From Sphingomonas mucosissima (GTDB lineage: Bacteria > Pseudomonadota > Alphaproteobacteria > Sphingomonadales > Sphingomonadaceae), in NCBI RefSeq assembly GCF_002197665.1, contig NZ_NBBJ01000001.1, forward strand, positions 1,116,001 to 1,180,000: 64,000 nucleotides of DNA. The letters run 5' to 3'. A model generated the notes under the pieces. The model saw nothing but the letters and a program-made list of their open reading frames with translations. It did no database searches and was not told the origin of the DNA. Both the position numbers and the translations under genes were made by a program. The first letter of the stretch is position 1, and each line of letters begins with the position of its first letter. This document shows positions 9,920 through 22,041 of the stretch, one piece after another.

Positions 9920-10467
9920 TTAGGCACTCCAGCGCCATCGGCGGGCTGTCCGGGCGCACGGGAGCCGCCCCTTCGGTTTAGGCAACGAGCTCCGCGCCCG
10001 CAGCACCGCTACACGCTGCGCGACCCGAGGGTTTGCCGGGAAAGATGACGTGAGACGATCGGCGCGCTGACACGGCCGGCGTTGCTCCCATAAGCTGGAG
10101 CACTCCTCGATCACCTGCTCCGGTCGCCCTGAACTTGTCGGAGCGTCTCCCTCCCGCGGTATTGATCGAGGCACGTACTTCGACAAGCTCAGTACGAACG
10201 GATTTGGCGGTTCATACCGGTGGAGAACCGCGCTGAACGAGGTTTCGATAAGGACGGTCTAAAAGCGGCGGTGGCTCCGGCTTCGCATGACGCGGGCAGT
10301 GAACCCTTCAATGTATCACGACGGAGGAGCGACGCAGCCTTGGGCGAGAAACGCGTTCGCCGCCAACCCATGCATGACGCTCGCCGGGTGCCAGCCGCTT
10401 TACGACTAGGCGCTCGATACGTGATTCAGCGCATCGCTGCCGCTGCAGACTCGGCAGCTGCGGCGGG
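9920..10467. other. Non-coding interval between rsmA and the TPR gene
   Basis: A 548-base gap between convergent genes. It holds the inverted-repeat element at 10120-10201. Short open frames on both strands lack ribosome sites and any recognisable protein family. I saw no tRNA fold and no obvious intrinsic terminator. The sequence around 10202-10370 reads like decayed repeat-associated DNA. Confidence 0.6.
10120..10201. repeat. Sphingomonad-type palindromic intergenic repeat
   Basis: Two arms face each other. The left arm (10120-10145) carries CCCTGAACTTGTCGGAGC. The right arm (about 10174-10201), read on the opposite strand, carries ACTGAGCTTGTCGAAGTA. The arms can pair across a spacer of about 28 bases. 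The core is a short dispersed repeat I recognise from intergenic regions of sphingomonad genomes, and a further copy lies at about 24632-24656. Function is unknown; REP-like or mRNA-end roles are possible. Confidence 0.7.
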
Positions 10468-10971
10468 TCAGTTCTTCCCCGGCACCGGAACCGGCGCCTT
10501 TGCTTGAGCCGTGGTGATCGGCGGGCCCTTGGCGATGGTCGCTGCCAGCGTGGTCGCCTGCGGGCACGCTGCCTTGCACAGCGTTTTCACCCGCGCCAGA
10601 TTCTCCTTCGCACGCGCAACGGCGCCTTTGGCGACCAGCGCACGACCCTGGCCGGTCAGCGCTTCCACATCGTTTGGCTCCAAGAGCAGGGCCTCGCGAT
10701 ACAGCCTAATCGCCTTGCCCGGCAGACCGCGGCTCTCCGACACTTCGGCCAGCACGACGAACGCCTCGCGGTTCCGGGGGTCAACCGCCACTGCGGTTTC
10801 CAGCAGGTCGATCGCGCCGTCCACATTGCCGGCGGCCCGAGCGGCCTTGCCTTGCTGCAGCAGTACGAGCGACTTCGCGTCGATCTGGTCGTCGGGGCGC
10901 TGGCCATGGAGCGATGTCGAAATCGAGACCATTGCAAGCGCGGCTGCGATGGCGACTGACGTATAACGCAT
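10468..10971 (-). CDS. Secreted tetratricopeptide-repeat protein
   Basis: A 167-residue protein with a signal peptide (MRYTSVAIAAALAMVSIS, cleavage probably near Gly23-Gln24). About three TPR-like helical pairs follow. Typical TPR positions are seen in GKAARAAGNVDGAIDLLETAV, GLPGKAIRLYREALLLEPND and the next helix pair. It ends in a Pro/Ala-rich tail with two nearby cysteines (LCKAAC). It is probably periplasmic and acts as a protein-interaction module; its partner is unknown. The start at 10971 was chosen because it gives a clean signal peptide. It follows the methyltransferase gene by 34 bases on the same strand. Confidence 0.75.
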   Translation of the reverse strand: MRYTSVAIAAALAMVSISTSLHGQRPDDQIDAKSLVLLQQGKAARAAGNVDGAIDLLETAVAVDPRNREAFVVLAEVSESRGLPGKAIRLYREALLLEPNDVEALTGQGRALVAKGAVARAKENLARVKTLCKAACPQATTLAATIAKGPPITTAQAKAPVPVPGKN

Positions 10972-11005
10972 CAAGGGCTCCAGCTTCGGCACGGCATCGA
11001 CGGGA

Positions 11006-12178
11006 TTAGCACGGTGCCGTCAGGCGTGCGACGAAAAAACCGTCGGTTTGGTCGTGCCCTGGGGTCAGGCGAACGCCCGCCCCGTGCGGCACGCCCAGCA
11101 GCAGCGCTGGCGCCACAGCCTGCCATCCGGCGTGGCCATCGAGGAAGCGTTCGACCTGCTCCTTGCCCTCGGCGTCAAGCAGCGAGCAAACAACATAAAC
11201 GATGGCGCCGCCCGGGCGCACCAGCGGCGCTGCCCTTGCCAGCACATGCGCCTGCGTTGCGGCCAGCCGGTGCAACCGCTCCGGCGTCAGCCGCCATCGC
11301 GCTTCCGGATTGCGCCGCCAGGTCCCCGTTCCCGAGCAAGGCGCATCAACAAAGACCACGTCGGCCGCCCCATCCAGATCGCTCAGCGCTGCCGCCTCCC
11401 GGCCGGGGTCCAGCAGGCGGGTGTCGACGATTCCCAGGGCCGCCTTGGCGGCGCGGGGCGCAAGCCGCGACAGGCGCGCGCGGTCCACGTCGCACGCGAT
11501 GATACGGCCGCTGCCGTCCATCGCGTCGCCAAGCGCCAGCGTCTTGCCGCCCGCACCGGCACACAGGTCGATCACCGTCATCCCGGGTTGCGCCATGGCC
11601 GCGAGCGACACAGCCTGGCTCCCCGCATCCTGCACCTCGACAGCGCCGGCGAGGCTTGAAACATCGGTGCCGGAAGGAAGTCGCCACCCCTGTGACAGGC
11701 CTGGGATCGGCGTCGCGCCGGGCAGCGTGGAAAGGACCTCTGCCGCATCAACGCCGCGCCGAATCCGGACGTCCAAGGGCGCGCGGTCAACCAGCGCGGC
11801 CCAGGCGGCCGATGATACGCCGGATTGCTCAAGCTCACGGCCGATCCAGGCCGGAACGACACCCTTTTGCGCCACCGCTTCGCCGCGAGCGATTGGCGCG
11901 GGGCCATGCGGCGAGCCGTCGAAACCGGCTGCCAGCGCGGGATCGTCCTGCGCCAGAAGCAGCATCGCCGCGCGTCCGTTTGGCGGCGGCTCGCCACATT
12001 GCCGGATGGCGGCATAGACCAATTCGCGAACCGCTCGCCGGTCCTTGGATCCAGCATAACGGCGCGTGGCGAAATATCGCGCGATCAGCGTGTCCGCTGC
12101 CGCCCCGCCCTCGCGCGCGGCAACGATGATCGCGTCGAGCAGCTCGATCGCCGCCTGAATGCGTGCGGCCGGTGTCAT
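11006..12178 (-). CDS. RsmB/NOP-family RNA cytosine-C5 methyltransferase
   Basis: A 390-residue methyltransferase related to RsmB, which methylates C967 of 16S rRNA. An N-terminal NusB-like helical region (about residues 1-130) precedes the SAM domain. Motifs are DLCAGAGGKTLAL (SAM loop), DAPCSGTGTWRRNPE (motif IV Cys) and VVCSLLDAEGKEQ (catalytic motif VI Cys). The exact target base is inferred only from the family. It starts six bases after the guaB stop, so the two are probably cotranscribed. Confidence 0.88.
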   Translation of the reverse strand: MTPAARIQAAIELLDAIIVAAREGGAAADTLIARYFATRRYAGSKDRRAVRELVYAAIRQCGEPPPNGRAAMLLLAQDDPALAAGFDGSPHGPAPIARGEAVAQKGVVPAWIGRELEQSGVSSAAWAALVDRAPLDVRIRRGVDAAEVLSTLPGATPIPGLSQGWRLPSGTDVSSLAGAVEVQDAGSQAVSLAAMAQPGMTVIDLCAGAGGKTLALGDAMDGSGRIIACDVDRARLSRLAPRAAKAALGIVDTRLLDPGREAAALSDLDGAADVVFVDAPCSGTGTWRRNPEARWRLTPERLHRLAATQAHVLARAAPLVRPGGAIVYVVCSLLDAEGKEQVERFLDGHAGWQAVAPALLLGVPHGAGVRLTPGHDQTDGFFVARLTAPC

Positions 12179-12184
12179 CTGGCC

Positions 12185-14733
<2,549 letters not shown>

Positions 14734-14737
<4 letters not shown>

Positions 14738-15183
14738 CAAGCGGCGTTTTGACGATGCATCCGTCGATTCTGTGGCTGCTCGTTGCTGTCGTACTCGCGG
14801 CTGCCGAACTGGCGGTGCCTGGCGTGTTCCTCGTCTTTCTCGGCGTCGCCGCCGCGATTGTTTCTGCCGCTACCTTTGTTCTCCCGGATCTGCCTATTGC
14901 GGCCCAGCTTGGCGCCTTCGCCATGTGGAGCGTGGTGGCCGTCTTGATCGGCCGCCGGTGGTACGAGGAGTATCCGGTGGAAACGAGCGATCCGCTCCTC
15001 AACGACCGGGCACGTCGCCTAGTCGGGGAGACGGTGACGGTCGCCAATCCGATCGTCGGCGGGCACGGGCGCGTGCGAGTTGGAGATGGCGAATGGCCCG
15101 CCACCGGCCCCGATGCTGCGCTCGGCGCGCGCATGCGGATCATCTCGGTCGATAACGGTATTCTGATCGTGGAGCCGGTCTGA
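14734..15183 (+). CDS. NfeD family membrane protein
   Basis: A 149-residue short-form NfeD protein with two or three membrane helices in residues 8-75. A C-terminal OB-fold domain (about 90-149) starts at [10 protein letters not shown] and carries the [12 protein letters not shown] segment. It lacks the N-terminal serine-protease domain of long NfeD proteins. NfeD proteins partner SPFH proteins, which fits the GTGA overlap with the preceding gene. The ATG at 14755 is an alternative start. Confidence 0.88.
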
Positions 15184-15184
15184 C

Positions 15185-16393
15185 CTAGGCCGAGCTTGCG
15201 GAACCACTTGGCTCAGCGCTCAGCGCGGCGGGAGCAAGCCGATGCTTCGGCAGAGCCTCCGGCATTTCGTCACGGATAAAGGCGAGCATCGCCTCGCGAA
15301 TGTCACAGCGCAGGTCGAACGCGGTCGGCGCATCTTTCGCGGTCGCCAGCACGCGGATCTCGATTGCCTCCGGCTTTGTATCCGTCACTTGGAGCACGAA
15401 GGCGCGCCCATCCCAGCGCGGATTGGCGCGGATGATCTCCTCGTACTTCGCGCGAAGCCTTGGCACGTCGGTGGCCGGGTCCAGCCAGAAAAAAGCGCTG
15501 CCGAGCAACTTGCTGGTGTTGCGGGTCCAGTTCTGGAACGGCATATCGAGGAAGCGCGACACCGGGACCACCAGGCGGCGCTCGTCCCACAAGGCAACGA
15601 CCACATAGGTCAGCCGGATCTCCTCCACCTTGCCCCATTCGCCATCGATGATCAGCACGTCGTCGATCCGAATGGGCTCGGTAAACGCCAATTGGATGCC
15701 GGCGATCAGGTTCTTCAGCGCCGGCTGAGCCGCAGCACCCACGGCAAGACCAGCAATACCGGCAGAGGCCATCAGGGTGATGCCGACACTCCGGATGCTT
15801 GGGATGGACAAGAGCATCAGCGCGATCGTAACCATCGACACGCCAATGATCACGATCCGCCCGAGGATTGCCGTGCGCGTGCGACGGCGGCGCGCGCGAA
15901 GATTGTCCTCGACCGCAATATCGTACCGTAACTCGATGGCGCGAATGTATACCTGGACCACCGTGACGACGAGCCATCCGATCAGCCCTGGGACGATGAA
16001 GCCCGCCGCAACTTTCCAGAGATCGTCGGCCCACTCCGGCAACACCAGGAAGCGACGCGCGATCGCAAGTGCCAGCGCCACGGCGATCCAGCGCAAAGGT
16101 CGCGCCGAGAGCGCCACGGCGGCATCATCGACGGAGTCCGGCGTCCGTGCCGCCACGCGTCGGCCGATCGCCATGGCCACGGCATGCAGCACCAGGGCCA
16201 GCACGGCCGCGCCGCCCACGATCGCCAGGTTCGCGATCATGCCGGGTACTTCCCAACTGCCCCAATCCACGGTCATGCCGGCGTAATGACGACCAGCAGC
16301 GGTAAGTTCCGCCGCGGTGCACCATCCTTCCGCACATGCGCGCTGGCTGATCCACATCGTGATGCCGCCATTGAGCGCGCTGGCCGTTTGCAC
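15185..16393 (-). CDS. Mechanosensitive ion channel family protein (MscS type)
   Basis: A 402-residue inner-membrane protein with four or five helices in the first half. The MscS pore helix lies in the stretch TLMASAGIAGLAVGAAAQPALKN, and a beta domain (IDDVLIIDGEWGKVEEIRLTYVVV) follows. It probably releases solutes on hypo-osmotic shock. Its longer N-terminus resembles the YbdG/YnaI-type channels rather than minimal MscS. The start is uncertain: GTG at 16393 or ATG at 16357, with no strong ribosome site for either. It diverges from chvI by 12 bases and converges on nfeD. Confidence 0.9.
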   Translation of the reverse strand: MQTASALNGGITMWISQRACAEGWCTAAELTAAGRHYAGMTVDWGSWEVPGMIANLAIVGGAAVLALVLHAVAMAIGRRVAARTPDSVDDAAVALSARPLRWIAVALALAIARRFLVLPEWADDLWKVAAGFIVPGLIGWLVVTVVQVYIRAIELRYDIAVEDNLRARRRRTRTAILGRIVIIGVSMVTIALMLLSIPSIRSVGITLMASAGIAGLAVGAAAQPALKNLIAGIQLAFTEPIRIDDVLIIDGEWGKVEEIRLTYVVVALWDERRLVVPVSRFLDMPFQNWTRNTSKLLGSAFFWLDPATDVPRLRAKYEEIIRANPRWDGRAFVLQVTDTKPEAIEIRVLATAKDAPTAFDLRCDIREAMLAFIRDEMPEALPKHRLAPAALSAEPSGSASSA

Positions 16394-16405
16394 TAACGCC
16401 GCCGG

Positions 16406-17110
16406 ATGACGGCAACGATCGCGCTCGTCGATGACGACCGCAACATCCTCACCTCCGTGTCGATCGCGCTTCAGGCCGAGGGTTTCCTCACGCGCGTGTA
16501 CCCCGATGGGGAAACAGCGCTGAAAGCCTTGGTGGACAATCCACCCGATCTGGCGATCTTCGATATCAAGATGCCCAAGATGGATGGGTTGGAGCTGCTA
16601 CGCCGCGTGCGCGAACGCAGCCAGTTGCCGGTCATCTTCCTCACCAGCAAGGACGATGAGCTGGACGAGGCGCTTGGCCTCGCCATGGGCGCGGACGATT
16701 ACATCGCGAAACCCTTCAGCCAGCGTCTGCTGATCGCGCGAATCCGCGCTATCCTGCGGCGCGCCGAACTCGCGCAGGCGCCCGATGCTGGAGACGCGGA
16801 CACGGCATCGGTGATCGAGCGCGGGCGCCTCGCCATGGATCCTGCGCGGCACCGGGTGACGTGGAATGGTGAGCCGGTCACCTTGACCGTCACGGAATTC
16901 CTGATCGTGGAAACGCTCGCGCAGCGGCCGGGGATCGTGAAAACACGCAATCAGCTGATGGATGCTGCGTATCAGGACGATATCTACGTCGACGATCGCA
17001 CCATCGATTCTCATATCAAGCGCGTGCGTCGCAAGTTCCGCCAGGTAGATGCCACGTTCGACGCCATCGAGACCCTGTATGGCGCCGGATACCGCTTCTC
17101 AGAGGAGTGA
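16406..17110 (+). CDS. chvI: Response regulator ChvI
   Basis: A 234-residue OmpR-type regulator. The receiver domain has acidic pocket residues Asp9-Asp11, phosphoacceptor Asp53 in IFDIKMP and Lys in YIAKPFS. A winged-helix DNA-binding domain follows (about 130-234, ending TLYGAGYRF). The N-terminus [18 protein letters not shown] is characteristic of ChvI. In alphaproteobacteria ChvG/ChvI senses acid or envelope stress and controls envelope genes. It overlaps its kinase gene, and the pair leads into hprK-rapZ-PTS genes as in many relatives. Confidence 0.93.
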   Translation: MTATIALVDDDRNILTSVSIALQAEGFLTRVYPDGETALKALVDNPPDLAIFDIKMPKMDGLELLRRVRERSQLPVIFLTSKDDELDEALGLAMGADDYIAKPFSQRLLIARIRAILRRAELAQAPDAGDADTASVIERGRLAMDPARHRVTWNGEPVTLTVTEFLIVETLAQRPGIVKTRNQLMDAAYQDDIYVDDRTIDSHIKRVRRKFRQVDATFDAIETLYGAGYRFSEE

Positions 17111-18647
17111 CGGCAACGACCTCGCATTGCGTTGGTCGGGTCGTGTTTCGCTCACGCGCCGCATTCTGGCGGTCAATATCTTTGCCCTGCTCCTGCTCGC
17201 GGGCGGCTTCTTCTATCTAGATAGCTATCGTGCCCGGATCCTCGACAACCGTACGCAGCAGGCGATGCAGGAAGCGCGGCTGATCGCCGAGGCGCTCGGC
17301 GTGGTGCCGCAGGATCGGCGAGAAGCGTTGATCCGGCAGTTGGCGCGCGACACCGCAAGCCGCCTGCGGGTATTCTCGCCGGACGGGGCTCTCGCGGCCG
17401 ACAGCCGATTGCTGGGGGAGCGCAACTTTCTCCTGCGCGATCCTGACAAGGACGGCCCCGGACAGGGGATCGCGCGCTTCCTCGATGCCGTCATTGACAC
17501 CGTGGTCGGCGCGAAACGCCCACCCTTGTACCGGGAAAAGGCGAGCGGCCTCGCATGGAACGATGTGCGAGCCGCTCAGGCCGGCTATTCCTCTGCCACG
17601 GTCTGGCGGGCCCCCGATCGCACTCCGGTTATCACCGCCGCAGCGCGCATTCCGGGCAGCAGCGCGGCGATCATGACAACGGTGAATGCCCGCGACATCA
17701 CGCAAACCGTCCGCGTCGAGCGCTTTCGGCTCAGCGTGGTGCTGCTGGTGGTCACGCTCGTGTCCGTGTTCCTATCGCTCTTCCTGGCCCGCACGATCGT
17801 GCGACCCTTGCGAAGACTGGCGCGAGCGGCAGTCCGTGTGCGTCTTGGCCGGGCGCGCGAGGTTGTCGTACCCCGCCTGCCGGATCGCGGCGACGAGATT
17901 GGCATGTTGGCGCGGGCTCTCTCGGACATGAGCTTGGCCTTGCGCGCGCGGATTGACGCGACCGAGGCCTTTGCGGCCGATGTGACGCATGAGCTGAAGA
18001 ACCCCCTGGCCTCTCTTCGCTCCGCGGTTGATGGGCTGGGCAGCGTTCGCGACCCGGAACTGCAGGAACGCTTGCTCGCCATCGTGCGGGATGACGTTCA
18101 CCGGCTCGATCGGCTGATCAGCGACATTTCCGACGCCTCACGCCTCGATGCGCAGCTCAGTCGCGCCAAGTTCGAACCGGTGGATGTGGCGGCGATGCTC
18201 CGCGCCATGATCGCGCAGCGTCTGGAACGCGGGATCGAGCGCGACGTGAGGTTGCGGTTCGATGAAGAAGGTCCCGAGGCGCTGTTCATCCTGGGCGAAG
18301 GTGCGCGGCTCGAACGCGTGTTCGAAAATCTGATCGACAACGCAGTGTCGTTCTCCCCGGATGCCGGGCTGGTCTCGATCTCAGCGCTGGCAGGCACTGA
18401 CAAGCTCGAGTTACGCTTCGAGGACGAGGGCCCCGGCGTGCCCGAGGAGGCGCGCGATGCCGTGTTCCGCCGTTTCCACTCCGTCCGGCCCAGCAGCGAG
18501 GGGTTCGGGCAGCACTCCGGCCTCGGTCTGGCGATTGCAAGGACGATCGTCGAGGCGCATGGAGGCGCGATCCACGTAGAGTCGCGAGAGGATCGCTTGA
18601 GCGGCGCTCGCTTCGTGATCCAATTGCCGCTCGCTGTGCAGAGTTGA
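17079..18647 (+). CDS. chvG: Sensor histidine kinase ChvG
   Basis: A histidine kinase of about 522 residues. It has an N-terminal membrane helix (around residues 28-48), a periplasmic sensor region of about 190 residues and a second helix (around 220-242, [20 protein letters not shown]). HAMP, the dimerisation box with the phosphorylated His in [12 protein letters not shown], and an ATPase domain with N, G1 (DEGPGVP) and G2 (GLGLAIA) boxes follow. The start is uncertain: ATG at 17049 or 17079, or TTG at 17127. I chose 17079, which overlaps chvI by 32 bases. It phosphorylates ChvI. Confidence 0.9.
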   Translation: MAPDTASQRSDGNDLALRWSGRVSLTRRILAVNIFALLLLAGGFFYLDSYRARILDNRTQQAMQEARLIAEALGVVPQDRREALIRQLARDTASRLRVFSPDGALAADSRLLGERNFLLRDPDKDGPGQGIARFLDAVIDTVVGAKRPPLYREKASGLAWNDVRAAQAGYSSATVWRAPDRTPVITAAARIPGSSAAIMTTVNARDITQTVRVERFRLSVVLLVVTLVSVFLSLFLARTIVRPLRRLARAAVRVRLGRAREVVVPRLPDRGDEIGMLARALSDMSLALRARIDATEAFAADVTHELKNPLASLRSAVDGLGSVRDPELQERLLAIVRDDVHRLDRLISDISDASRLDAQLSRAKFEPVDVAAMLRAMIAQRLERGIERDVRLRFDEEGPEALFILGEGARLERVFENLIDNAVSFSPDAGLVSISALAGTDKLELRFEDEGPGVPEEARDAVFRRFHSVRPSSEGFGQHSGLGLAIARTIVEAHGGAIHVESREDRLSGARFVIQLPLAVQS

Positions 18648-18648
18648 G

Positions 18649-19068
18649 ATGACGCAGCAGGGAACGATCCATGCCACAACCGTTGCGATTGACGGTCGCG
18701 CGGTCATGCTGCTGGGCCCGTCCGGAAGCGGCAAGTCGGATCTGGCGTTGCGGCTGATCGATCGCGGGGCTGCGTTGGTGTCGGATGATTACACGCGTAT
18801 TGAGCGGTCGGACGATATGTTGATGGCGAGCGCGCCTTCCACCATCGCGGGCAAGATGGAGGTTCGCCGCCTCGGGATTATCCCGATTGATCACGTAAAC
18901 GACGTGGCCGTCGCACTGGCTGTGCGACTGCAGCATAATGGCGAACGCATGCCTGAGCGGCAAACGGAGCAGTTCCTCGGCGTGCCCATCCGTATCCTTA
19001 TCCTTGATCCGCGCCCCGCATCCGCCCCGCTCATCGTCGAGCATGCACTGAGGCACGACTTGCCATGA
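18649..19068 (+). CDS. hprK: Short HPr kinase/phosphorylase
   Basis: A 139-residue protein matching only the C-terminal kinase domain of Gram-positive HprK, which is about 310 residues long. The Walker A loop GPSGSGKS is at residues 23-30. Downstream come LVSDDYTR and the GKMEVRRLGI segment. It should phosphorylate HPr on a serine. The truncated form is usual in alphaproteobacteria. It starts one base after chvG and ends in an ATGA overlap with rapZ. The HPr gene lies three genes downstream, so enzyme and substrate share an operon. Confidence 0.9.
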   Translation: MTQQGTIHATTVAIDGRAVMLLGPSGSGKSDLALRLIDRGAALVSDDYTRIERSDDMLMASAPSTIAGKMEVRRLGIIPIDHVNDVAVALAVRLQHNGERMPERQTEQFLGVPIRILILDPRPASAPLIVEHALRHDLP

Positions 19069-19979
19069 ACGCTCCTTCGGAAATCCTGCTGGTCACCGGA
19101 ATGTCGGGTGCGGGCAAATCAACGGTGTTGAAGACGCTGGAGGATCTTGGTTGGGAGGTGGTGGACAACCTTCCGCTGAGCCTGCTCGACCGGCTGCTTC
19201 ACACGGATGCCTCTCCCGGTCGCTCCGGCCTGACGCGGCCGCTGGCGATCGGCATCGGTGCGATGACCCGCGATTTCGATGCCGCTGCCATCGCCTCCCA
19301 GATCGATCGGCTGCGCGAGGCAGGACGACAGGAGATCGACACCCTGTTCCTGGATTGCGGCAGCGAAGAACTCGCGCGCCGCTATGACGAGACACGCCGG
19401 CGTCACCCGCTTGCGCTCGACCGGCCAGCGCGAGAGGGGATCGCGCAGGAACGCGAGCTGCTTGAGCCGCTGAGACGCTGGGCCCCGCACCTCATCGACA
19501 CCAGCCATTACAGCAGCGCTGAACTCGCGCAGCAGATCCGGCGCACGTTCGCCCAGCCCGGCCTCAGCGAACCTGCGGTCTCCATCATGTCGTTTGGCTT
19601 TTCCCGCGGGTTGCCGACGGACGCGGATCTCGTTTTCGACATGCGCTTCCTGCGCAACCCGCACTGGGTGCCCCATCTTCGTCCCGGCACGGGGAAGGAC
19701 GCGGCGGTCGCCGCCTATATTGCGGACGATCCCGCCTACGAGGCTGCGGTGAGCCGTATCGAGGACCTGCTGATGCTGCTGCTTCCGCGCTACCGCGCCG
19801 AAGGAAAATCATATATAACCATCGCCGTCGGCTGTACCGGTGGGAGACACCGTTCAGTCCACGTCGCAGAACGCATTGCAGCACGGTTGCGCAATGCGGC
19901 ATTTTCGCCCACGGTCACGCATCGTGATCTCGCGGCAGCGCCGCAAGAACGGCTCGAGGGACGGCCTGACGGGCAATGA
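19065..19979 (+). CDS. rapZ: RNase adapter / nucleotide-binding protein RapZ
   Basis: A 304-residue protein with Walker A GMSGAGKST at residues 12-20 and a conserved C-terminal domain (AVGCTGGRHRSVHVAERIA). In E. coli RapZ guides RNase E to the sRNA GlmZ and so tunes glmS. In alphaproteobacteria the homologue sits in the PTS operon but its RNA target is less clear. glmS is also in this window, at 42294-44111. It overlaps hprK by four bases and the EIIA gene by four bases. Confidence 0.92.
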   Translation: MNAPSEILLVTGMSGAGKSTVLKTLEDLGWEVVDNLPLSLLDRLLHTDASPGRSGLTRPLAIGIGAMTRDFDAAAIASQIDRLREAGRQEIDTLFLDCGSEELARRYDETRRRHPLALDRPAREGIAQERELLEPLRRWAPHLIDTSHYSSAELAQQIRRTFAQPGLSEPAVSIMSFGFSRGLPTDADLVFDMRFLRNPHWVPHLRPGTGKDAAVAAYIADDPAYEAAVSRIEDLLMLLLPRYRAEGKSYITIAVGCTGGRHRSVHVAERIAARLRNAAFSPTVTHRDLAAAPQERLEGRPDGQ

Positions 19980-20410
19980 ACGAATTGACGACGCAAATGA
20001 TCGGGCTGGTGCTCGTGACGCACGGCCGGCTGGCCGATGAGTTCGTAACGGCGATGGAGCACGTGGTGGGCCCGCAGCAGCAGGTCCTGACGGTTGCCAT
20101 CGGCCCGGACGACGACATGGAGGCGCGCCGCGCCGACATCCGCGCTGCCATCGCAGAGGTGGATAGCGGCCGCGGTGTGATCGTCCTCACCGATCTGTTC
20201 GGCGGCACGCCCTCCAACCTCGCCATTTCGCTCATGGAGCGCGGCAGGATCGAAGTGATTGCCGGCATCAACCTGCCGATGCTCATTCGGCTCGAGTCGG
20301 CGCGCCGAAAGATGGGCGTTGCCGCTGCCGTGGCTGCGGCGCGTGAGGCGGGACGCAAATACATATCCGTCGCGTCCGAGGTGCTCGGGGTTGGAGAGGC
20401 TGCTGCGTGA
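19976..20410 (+). CDS. PTS EIIA component, mannose family
   Basis: A 144-residue EIIA of the mannose/fructose type. The phosphorylated His is His16 in LVLVTHGRLADEF, and the DLFGGTPSNLA motif is typical. No EIIB or EIIC sugar permease lies nearby. This is therefore likely part of a regulatory PTS in which phosphate passes from EI to HPr to EIIA and controls other proteins rather than sugar import. The EI gene (ptsP/ptsI) is not in the window. It overlaps rapZ and the HPr gene by four bases each. Confidence 0.9.
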   Translation: MNELTTQMIGLVLVTHGRLADEFVTAMEHVVGPQQQVLTVAIGPDDDMEARRADIRAAIAEVDSGRGVIVLTDLFGGTPSNLAISLMERGRIEVIAGINLPMLIRLESARRKMGVAAAVAAAREAGRKYISVASEVLGVGEAAA

Positions 20411-20676
20411 TCGTAACCCGCAATGTTTTGATCACCAATCGTCGCGGCCTTCACGCCCGCGCCAGCGCCAAGTTCGTGACGCTTGCCACCCAGCAGCCGC
20501 TCACCGTGCAAGTTGCCAAGGGCGGATCAACCGTCACGGGCACGTCGATCATGGGCCTGATGATGCTTGGCGCGGCCAAGGGCGATACCATCACGATCAG
20601 TGCGCAGGGCGATGGTGCGGCGGCGGTGGTGGACGCGATGTGCGAGCTCGTCGAGGGTAAGTTCGGCGAGGACTGA
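20407..20676 (+). CDS. ptsH: Phosphocarrier protein HPr
   Basis: An 89-residue HPr. The EI-dependent phosphorylation site is His16 in RRGLHARASAKF. The HprK target serine is Ser47 in the TSIMGLMMLGA loop. Both sites are intact, consistent with dual control by EI and by the hprK product encoded upstream. Translation starts with GTG overlapping the EIIA stop. Confidence 0.93.
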   Translation: MIVTRNVLITNRRGLHARASAKFVTLATQQPLTVQVAKGGSTVTGTSIMGLMMLGAAKGDTITISAQGDGAAAVVDAMCELVEGKFGED

Positions 20677-20690
20677 AGGCTGATCGCGCG

Positions 20691-21503
20691 ATGCCACGCA
20701 TTGTAACTGCTTATTCCAATCCGTTGGTGAAACGTGTCCAGGCGCTGCGCGATAAGCGGCATCGCCGGGAAGAGGGCATGTTCATCGCCGAGGGCCTGCG
20801 CATCCTGACGGAGGCACGCGAGACCGGCCGCCTGCCGCAGGTCCTGTTTTATGCCCAGGCCAGCGCCCATCATCCGCTCGTCCTGGCGCTGGTCAGGGAT
20901 GTCGAGGCGGCCGGCGGCGAAGCGATCGAGACGACGGAGGCGATCCTCGCCAAACTGTCCGGCAAGGATAACCCGCAGTCCGTGGTCGGCGCCTTCGCCA
21001 CCTTTGACACCGATCTGACGGCGCTGGATCGCAACGCCAGCCCGATCTGGCTGGTCGCTGAGCGACTGCGCGACCCGGGAAACCTCGGCACCATCCTGCG
21101 CACCGGTGATGCCGTCGGTGCCGGCGGCTTAATCCTGATCGGCGACTGCGTTGACCCGTTCTCGACGGAGGCGGTTCGGGCAAGCATGGGCGCGCTGTTC
21201 ACGGTGCCGCTCGTCAGGGCCAGTTGGAGCGCGTTCCTCCCATGGCTTCGCGCCGGCCCCGGCCAGCTCGTCGGCCTCAGCCTGCGGACGCAAAGCCACT
21301 ATCGCACCGCGTCTTATGCTGCCCCCACCTTTCTCCTCACCGGTAATGAGGCGCAGGGGCTGCCTGCCGAACTGGAGGCGGAATGCGATCTTCTGGTGAA
21401 GATGCCGATGCTGGGTAAGGCTGACAGCCTGAACGCCGCCGTCGCAACGGCGGTGATGGCCTATGAAGTCCTGGCGCACCATGCGCCGGCCGGGAGCGAA
21501 TAA
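20691..21503 (+). CDS. TrmH/SpoU-family RNA 2'-O-methyltransferase
   Basis: A 270-residue SPOUT methyltransferase. An N-terminal substrate-binding region ([27 protein letters not shown]) precedes the knot domain. SPOUT motifs are [31 protein letters not shown] and [20 protein letters not shown]. It should 2'-O-methylate a ribose in rRNA or tRNA; the family includes RlmB and TrmH, and the exact target is not decidable. It lies 14 bases downstream of ptsH. Confidence 0.88.
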   Translation: MPRIVTAYSNPLVKRVQALRDKRHRREEGMFIAEGLRILTEARETGRLPQVLFYAQASAHHPLVLALVRDVEAAGGEAIETTEAILAKLSGKDNPQSVVGAFATFDTDLTALDRNASPIWLVAERLRDPGNLGTILRTGDAVGAGGLILIGDCVDPFSTEAVRASMGALFTVPLVRASWSAFLPWLRAGPGQLVGLSLRTQSHYRTASYAAPTFLLTGNEAQGLPAELEAECDLLVKMPMLGKADSLNAAVATAVMAYEVLAHHAPAGSE

Positions 21504-21504
21504 G

Positions 21505-21984
21505 ATGAGCAACGAACCCAATCTCCCGTACCGCCCCTGCGTCGGCGTGATGCTGCTGAACAAGGAGGGTCAGGTGTTCGTCGGCCAGCGGCTCGATACG
21601 ACGCTGGAGGCCTGGCAGATGCCGCAAGGTGGCATCGACCCCGGTGAAGCGCCTCTGCAAACCGCCATTCGCGAACTGGAAGAGGAAACCGGGATCGTCG
21701 CGGACCTGGTTGAGCTGATCGCGGAAGCACCCGGCGAATTCCGCTATGATCTTCCCCCCGAGCTCGTGGGAAAGGTTTGGGGCGGGAAATACCGCGGTCA
21801 GCTGCAGCGTTGGTACCTCTTTCGTTTCCTGGGCCAGGACAGCGACGTACGTATAGAGACGGCGCATCCGGAATTCCGCGCCTGGCGCTGGTCGGATCCG
21901 CGGGAGCTGACGACGCTCATCGTTCCCTTCAAGCGCGCGCTTTACGAGGAAGTGCTCGACGCCTTCTCGGCTCATCTCGGCTAA
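21505..21984 (+). CDS. rppH: RNA pyrophosphohydrolase (Nudix)
   Basis: A 159-residue Nudix hydrolase that converts 5'-triphosphate mRNA ends to monophosphate and so starts RNase E decay. The N-terminal [21 protein letters not shown] and the Nudix box ([20 protein letters not shown] and onward) are canonical. The internal [17 protein letters not shown] segment is specific to RppH. The start at 21505 lies one base after the preceding stop. A longer start at 21463 lies inside the methyltransferase gene and adds unconserved residues. Confidence 0.94.
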   Translation: MSNEPNLPYRPCVGVMLLNKEGQVFVGQRLDTTLEAWQMPQGGIDPGEAPLQTAIRELEEETGIVADLVELIAEAPGEFRYDLPPELVGKVWGGKYRGQLQRWYLFRFLGQDSDVRIETAHPEFRAWRWSDPRELTTLIVPFKRALYEEVLDAFSAHLG

Positions 21985-22041
21985 GCCACCGTCCATCCGT
22001 GGCTCCTTCACGTCGCCCGCGCGGTTGAGTAGCGCTGGCCC

